Below are positions 18,297 through 21,976 of a DNA stretch of 21,976 bases, one piece after another (the first letter of the stretch is position 1; every line of letters begins with the position of its first letter). This DNA comes from Spirogloea muscicola. Its lineage: Eukaryota; Streptophyta; Zygnematophyceae; Spirogloeales; Spirogloeaceae. The stretch covers positions 100,518 through 122,493 of the forward strand of contig WELB01000039.1 in assembly GCA_009602725.1 (NCBI GenBank), in the 5' to 3' direction. The position numbers and the translations under genes are program-made. Below the pieces are notes generated by a model that did not search any database, had not been told where the DNA came from, and worked only from the letters and a program-made list of their open reading frames with translations.

Positions 18297-21024
18297 TCAC
18301 ACGGCAGCTGGTCCAGCATACCCAGGAGTGCCTGCTCCATAACCAGTGCCTGGAGCGCCAGCACCATAACCAGCGCCAGTTCCATAGCCAGTGCCAACGC
18401 CAGTGCCTGGGCCGCCTGCTCCACCAACGGAGCCAGTTGCATCGGCCACACCCAGGTTGGACGCCAGGTAGCAGGGCATGTAGGTGAGGGCAGTGATCAT
18501 AGGGATCATGTCGGCGGCAAGGTAAGTAGGTCCCGCAAGACCCACTTGGGTGAAGTCCATGACGACAACCTGCAATAGTGCATTTTGGTATATTAGAATA
18601 AGAGATATAGATTCTGCCACAAAACGTTCCTGTGAAGTATATGCAATAGTAGTATGTGCAGCAAACAAGGCTGTTGTCCGCCGCTCCACACCAACGACCC
18701 TTTCCATGCAAGCATAAGTCTGTTTTTCTACCTCCACGTGCTAGAAAGTTCAGGATTAAGATGAACATACCTGCCACAAGAAGATGAACGAGGCAATGGC
18801 GAAGTGCATGATAGGCTTGCCAATAGCTCCAGCACTGGCAAAGCAGTAGAGCGAGTAAAGGAGGAGCAGAAGTCCAGTGATGATGGTCAACGAGGCGTGG
18901 CCCATAACCATAGGACCAGACCAGTAGGCTGCAATTCCAACGAAAACAGGTGTGTGTCAGCACACATAAACAACAAACGGCATATCTTGGACTTCCTTTA
19001 ACGGGCAACACGTGCAAGTCGAACGTGGATGAATGCACATGGCGTCTAGCGAACAGCCACAAAACACTTACTGGATACAACGCGCGGGTTGTACTGGCCA
19101 TCACCCCTCTGCTCATTGGCTAGAGAGCCACCAATCAACTGCGAGGCTCCAGCCACGAAGACCAAGAATCTGCACAACCAAGTTCTCATACTTTTTAGTG
19201 GTCCATCCAATGGCTTCTAAAGTCCTGCAGTGTGCATGACATATTAAAAGTCCTGCATTGTGCATGACACCCAGTTGTGGAACAGCGCTTACGCGAAGAG
19301 GAGGACCAGCGGCCTGTAGAAGCTTCTCCGGAAGTAGTAGCCCGGGTTGCCGAATGAGCGGAACAACTTCCATACGAAGATGATTTGTGCCAGATGCAAA
19401 GCGCACTCGTATGCGAACAGACAAAAGATTCCCTGCAGCAAGACACAATGTAACCATGAGTTCTGCAAGGTGCACAAAGTTCACAGCAATAAGAAAGTCC
19501 TTGAGATTAAAAGCGTTGGTATACCAGACCAAAACCAAAGTTCTTCCGAGTATGTCAAGTTCCAAGTGCATACGCCACATCAATCTGTTGCAAGTGTGAG
19601 CACTCTTTCCTTGCTTCTGCAGGAAAGCTTACCATGGTGGTGATGCCGTTGCTGTAAGACTCCCTGATGCCAGGATACAGCGAGTCATTGCGGGCTTGTG
19701 TGTAGGAGGGTTCGATCAAACAGAACATGGGGAGGGTGAAGATCAGAGCAAGAAGTGCCCAGGCGAGGGTGTTCATGGCCAGCAGGCGGTGGTAGCCATC
19801 ATGGAAGAGCGTTGAGAGGCACAGGAAGAGTCCTGAAAGCGCAGCCAAGGCCTCAACCTGGACAGACCAAGTACAGTGCAAACATATTAGTACAACAAGT
19901 AACCCACATGTTGCAAAACCAGTTGCATGCAAATTGTGCACAAAGTCCTTCACATAATAGTCTGTGCTGCAGCTTAAAGTTCTCAGTATTATTGACCTTT
20001 GGGAATATCGTTTACACAAAGCAAGCAATTTTCTCATAGTTCAAGAACACAATCAGCTTGCAAGAAACTGGGCCCGCAGAAAAGATAAGTGACATCAAGC
20101 CGGGGTTGTGGTGAGCAGTGCTTACGAGTGCTGCTATGAGCATGGCCACTGCAACATCGCAACACAACAAGAACAAAGGCCAGTACAGTTGGTAAGACGC
20201 GGAACAATCTCTGAAACGACATAGGCACCACTGACTCATTGCAATAATACAGCTATTGGTAAGTTAATCTGTTAAGTATATAAGAGTAGCCGACAACTAC
20301 TTGTCAGCTTTGACCAGCGCTGACCGCTGACAATGTAGTGCTTGCCTTCTGACTTGGAAGGCACCAAGTCGCACACAACCAGGCGCGGAAACATACACAA
20401 AATCTGCTACTGGCTTCTGAATTCAGCTGGAAGCAAGAAGAAATGCGTAACTGACCAGGAGACACTTCTTGTGCAGTGTACACTGCAAGTAGTACTGCCT
20501 GAGACTGAGGACCGATGGGAGGAGGGCATAGTAAGAGGTCAGAGACAGGTCAAGTACCAGAGGAGAAGTTGTGGTGATTGCCTCCCCATGTGCCTGTGGG
20601 CTTCTGCGACCACAGAGCGACCCTCCAGGCGGCCTGTATGGCGTTGCACACGGTCATGTTACCTTGTCAGCAACCCTCTCTACATGCTGCCCTCACTATA
20701 CAGGCCAAAGTGAAGCTTCCACGCCAAGTACAGGGAGCTGCACGTGTATATCGAGTGCTTTGGCATGCCTCTGGAGTGGAGACACACGTCAGACGTCAAA
20801 TTGAAGGTGTGCACGCTCACCTGGACGAGGAGCAGGGCGGAGAAGAGGCTGCCGAGGGCGGCGTAGATGGGTGTGCCGCGGTTGACGGTGCCATAGGTGT
20901 CCGTGCTGCCGCCGAAGAGCTTGCCGCGGGGCTTGGACCCGGCGGGGGTGGTGGCCGCGGTCCCGGGCATGGCGGTGGTGGTCGGGCCCGTGTACGCCGG
21001 GTCGGAGGCCATGGTGGTGGCCAT
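18297..21024 (-). CDS. Unrecognised multipass membrane protein with Gly/Thr/Tyr-rich tail, 7 exons, 433 aa
   Basis: I do not recognise the family. Exons in transcript order: 21024-20702, 20210-20126, 19857-19633, 19432-19293, 19169-19072, 18928-18771, 18569-18297 (TGA). Phases join throughout and the total is 1,302 nt. The N-terminal 50 residues are Thr/Pro/Ala-rich and hydrophilic, followed by about eight or nine hydrophobic segments (roughly residues 52-70, 115-136, 137-155, 163-185, 212-232, 250-272, 290-312, 327-353, 362-384). The loop after the first helix has an NLT sequon and two cysteines. Short basic/aromatic loop: FRSFGNPGYYFRRSFYRP. The last 45 residues repeat G-T-G-Y-G-T/A-G units. 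Exon 1 contains a tempting donor at 20820, but splicing there breaks the frame, while read-through to CT|GTATAG at 20702 keeps it. The start codon chosen is the first of two close ATGs. It may be a carrier or an endomembrane protein; there is no evidence for either. Confidence 0.82.
18310..18425 (-). repeat. Degenerate short tandem repeat coding the Gly-rich tail
   Basis: Imperfect 12-18 nt units with the theme CCAGCACCATAACCAGCG on the plus strand encode GTGYGTGAGYGAGAPG-like residues at the C terminus. Such units change copy number easily, so the tail length is likely to vary between strains. Confidence 0.75.
19221..19269. repeat. Two 21-bp repeats spaced 28 bp in an intron
   Basis: AGTCCTGCAGTGTGCATGACA (19221) and its one-base variant (19249) lie in the intron between the exons ending at 19293 and starting at 19169. 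Confidence 0.85.
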
Positions 21025-21374
21025 GGAGGAGGACGCCGGGTGGCTCCGCCGCTGGCTGGCTGGCTGGCTGAGCTGCGCCGCGCCGCGCTGGCACTGACGG
21101 CGGCGGCGGCGGCGAGCGGCGGCGGCGTCGGCGATGGCGATGGGAAACGGGCGGGGCTGCGAGGCGGAGGATGGGCCTTTTGACTGTGGAGAGGGGGGGG
21201 GGGTCTCGTCTTGTCAGCCGCTGGCGCCGCGAGCCGAGGAGGGAGGTGGAGGAGGGGGGGAGGGGGGGGCAAGGCGGCCTCTTTGGGCCCGGCCCGCCAC
21301 GTGGCGCGCCGAGCGTCGCGGATGCGGCATCGCGCTGCAGGCCACGTCAGCCGCGGGCCCGCCTTCCTGCGCGC

Positions 21375-21398
21375 GCCACGCGTCCGCGAGGGGGCCCC
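21375..21398 (+). repeat. GC-rich 24-bp repeat, copy A
   Basis: GCCACGCGTCCGCGAGGGGG followed by CCCC; matches 21547-21570 at 22 of 24 positions. Confidence 0.8.
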
Positions 21399-21546
21399 GG
21401 CGCCCTCGGGCGCCAGGTGTCACTGTCCTCTGCGGGGCTTGAAGGCGACTCCACATCATTTGCCTTTCCAGAAACGGGGGATAAGGCTGCGACCCGGTCG
21501 AGGACCCCGCGCCCCGGGGGCCGCGGGGGCACGGCGCGTGTCCCCC

Positions 21547-21570
21547 GCCACGCGTCGGCGAGCGGGCCCC
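21547..21570 (+). repeat. GC-rich 24-bp repeat, copy B
   Basis: GCCACGCGTCGGCGAGCGGG followed by CCCC; the two changed positions relative to copy A are C/G swaps. The spacing between copies is 172 bases. Confidence 0.8.
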
Positions 21571-21749
21571 CGCGGCCGCCACGCCACGTCATGGCCGCAC
21601 GTGGATGGACACGCGGCGGGCCGCCCGGCGCCGCGGCTGGGTGGAGGGGGGCCACAAGCTTTTACTTGGGGCGGGGGCTGAAGCGGGGCTCGTGCGGAGG
21701 CAGTGCCTATCCATAGAGGAAGGGAAGAAGTGGGGCTTCTTCCGGGGAT

Positions 21750-21900
21750 AGAAGAAAGTGCTCGCCCATTGAGAATAGGGGCTGAACAACCAGCCCGAAA
21801 GAGAATGAACAGAGTACAAGAAGGGGGCCAGGCTCGCCCATAGAGAAAGAGGGGCTGGCAAAAGAAGAAGGCTCGCCCATAGAGAAGGCGCGCGGGGCGC
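21750..21900 (+). repeat. Hairpin repeat cluster at the right edge
   Basis: The module GCTCGCCCAT followed by A/T and GAGAA occurs three times (21760, 21832, 21871). The first copy continues as the hairpin module at 21775-21832, with GGGCTG at 21779-21784 pairing with CAGCCC at 21791-21796. These match the left-edge copies in both orientations. Just outside are two small inverted repeats: GAATTG/CAATTC (21903/21919) and CATTGTT/AACAATG (21934/21964). Confidence 0.6.
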
Positions 21901-21976
21901 ATGAATTGAAAGGGAGGCCAATTCAAGCCAATACATTGTTCAGGCAGAGTCGAGTGCAGACTAAACAATGCTACAT

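Larger units (their letters stand above)
21025..21720. promoter_or_regulatory. GC-rich 5' flank of the membrane protein gene
   Basis: CGG runs at 21098-21113 and 21116-21127 read as CCG on the gene strand, 75-105 bases upstream of its start codon. Further out are G runs (11 Gs at 21193-21203; more near 21251-21269), which could form G-quadruplexes on the plus strand, and a duplicated GC motif (21375 and 21547). CACGTG boxes occur near 21299 and 21599. The long open frames here on both strands look like composition effects. Promoter role is inferred from position. Confidence 0.4.

Noticed and set aside
20342-20713. Plus-strand 123-codon open frame
   Set aside because: It lies in the intron of the minus-strand gene, is unlike any known protein and contains no splice-consistent partner.
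20738-20820. Canonical-looking intron (CAG|GTGAGC ... GCAG) in exon 1 of the membrane protein
   Set aside because: Removing these 83 bases breaks the frame into the next exon, while leaving them in keeps a stop-free frame that joins in phase.
21134-21968. Open frames of 100-181 codons at the right edge, some sharing a GPLADAWR peptide
   Set aside because: The shared peptide comes from the 24-bp GC repeat read in the same frame; no domain or exon structure supports a gene.

Overview
The window reads as nuclear DNA of a green alga, most likely a trebouxiophyte; that lineage is an inference from style, not from a match. Four intron-rich protein-coding genes can be rebuilt from short exons with GT-AG junctions (one GC-AG). 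In the two complete models, QOR and the membrane protein, reading phase holds across every junction. It also holds across the amino-acid permease model and across the MSH1 model from 15154 onwards. The gene-start regions are GC-rich with CCG/CGG runs, while introns and the long spacers are more AT-rich. Single ambiguous bases (N) sit in or next to the CGG/CCG runs at 4730 and 16316.

Layout. 1-306: minus-strand fragment resembling the C-terminal end of a retroelement polyprotein. 307-950: copies of a short hairpin repeat that also occurs at the right end (21750-21890). 951-4555 (-): amino acid/auxin permease family transporter, 9 exons, about 552 aa. 4556-5420: bidirectional promoter region. 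5421-7767 (+): NADPH:quinone oxidoreductase-like MDR protein, 8 exons, 362 aa. 7768-8303: convergent 3' spacer. 8304 to about 16027 (-): plant-type MSH1, a MutS homologue with a C-terminal GIY-YIG nuclease domain, at least 15 exons and at least about 1,234 aa. 16028-16470: GC-rich 5' region with a perfect 32-bp CCG/CGG palindrome. 16471-18296: spacer without a recognisable gene. 18297-21024 (-): unrecognised multipass membrane protein, 7 exons, 433 aa, with a Gly/Thr/Tyr-rich tail. 21025-21976: GC-rich 5' flank, then repeats.

The genes do not form a pathway. The best biology is the MSH1 gene. In land plants this family protects mitochondrial and plastid DNA from recombination between repeats and from mutation. 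This algal copy keeps the mismatch-recognition, ATPase and nuclease motifs and carries a long, unusual linker before the nuclease. Other points worth attention are a 67-bp tandem duplication that doubles a splice acceptor in the permease gene, the CCG-run signature near all gene starts, and the inverted/direct hairpin repeats at both window edges. No CRISPR array, tRNA, rRNA or bacterial-style operon was seen.
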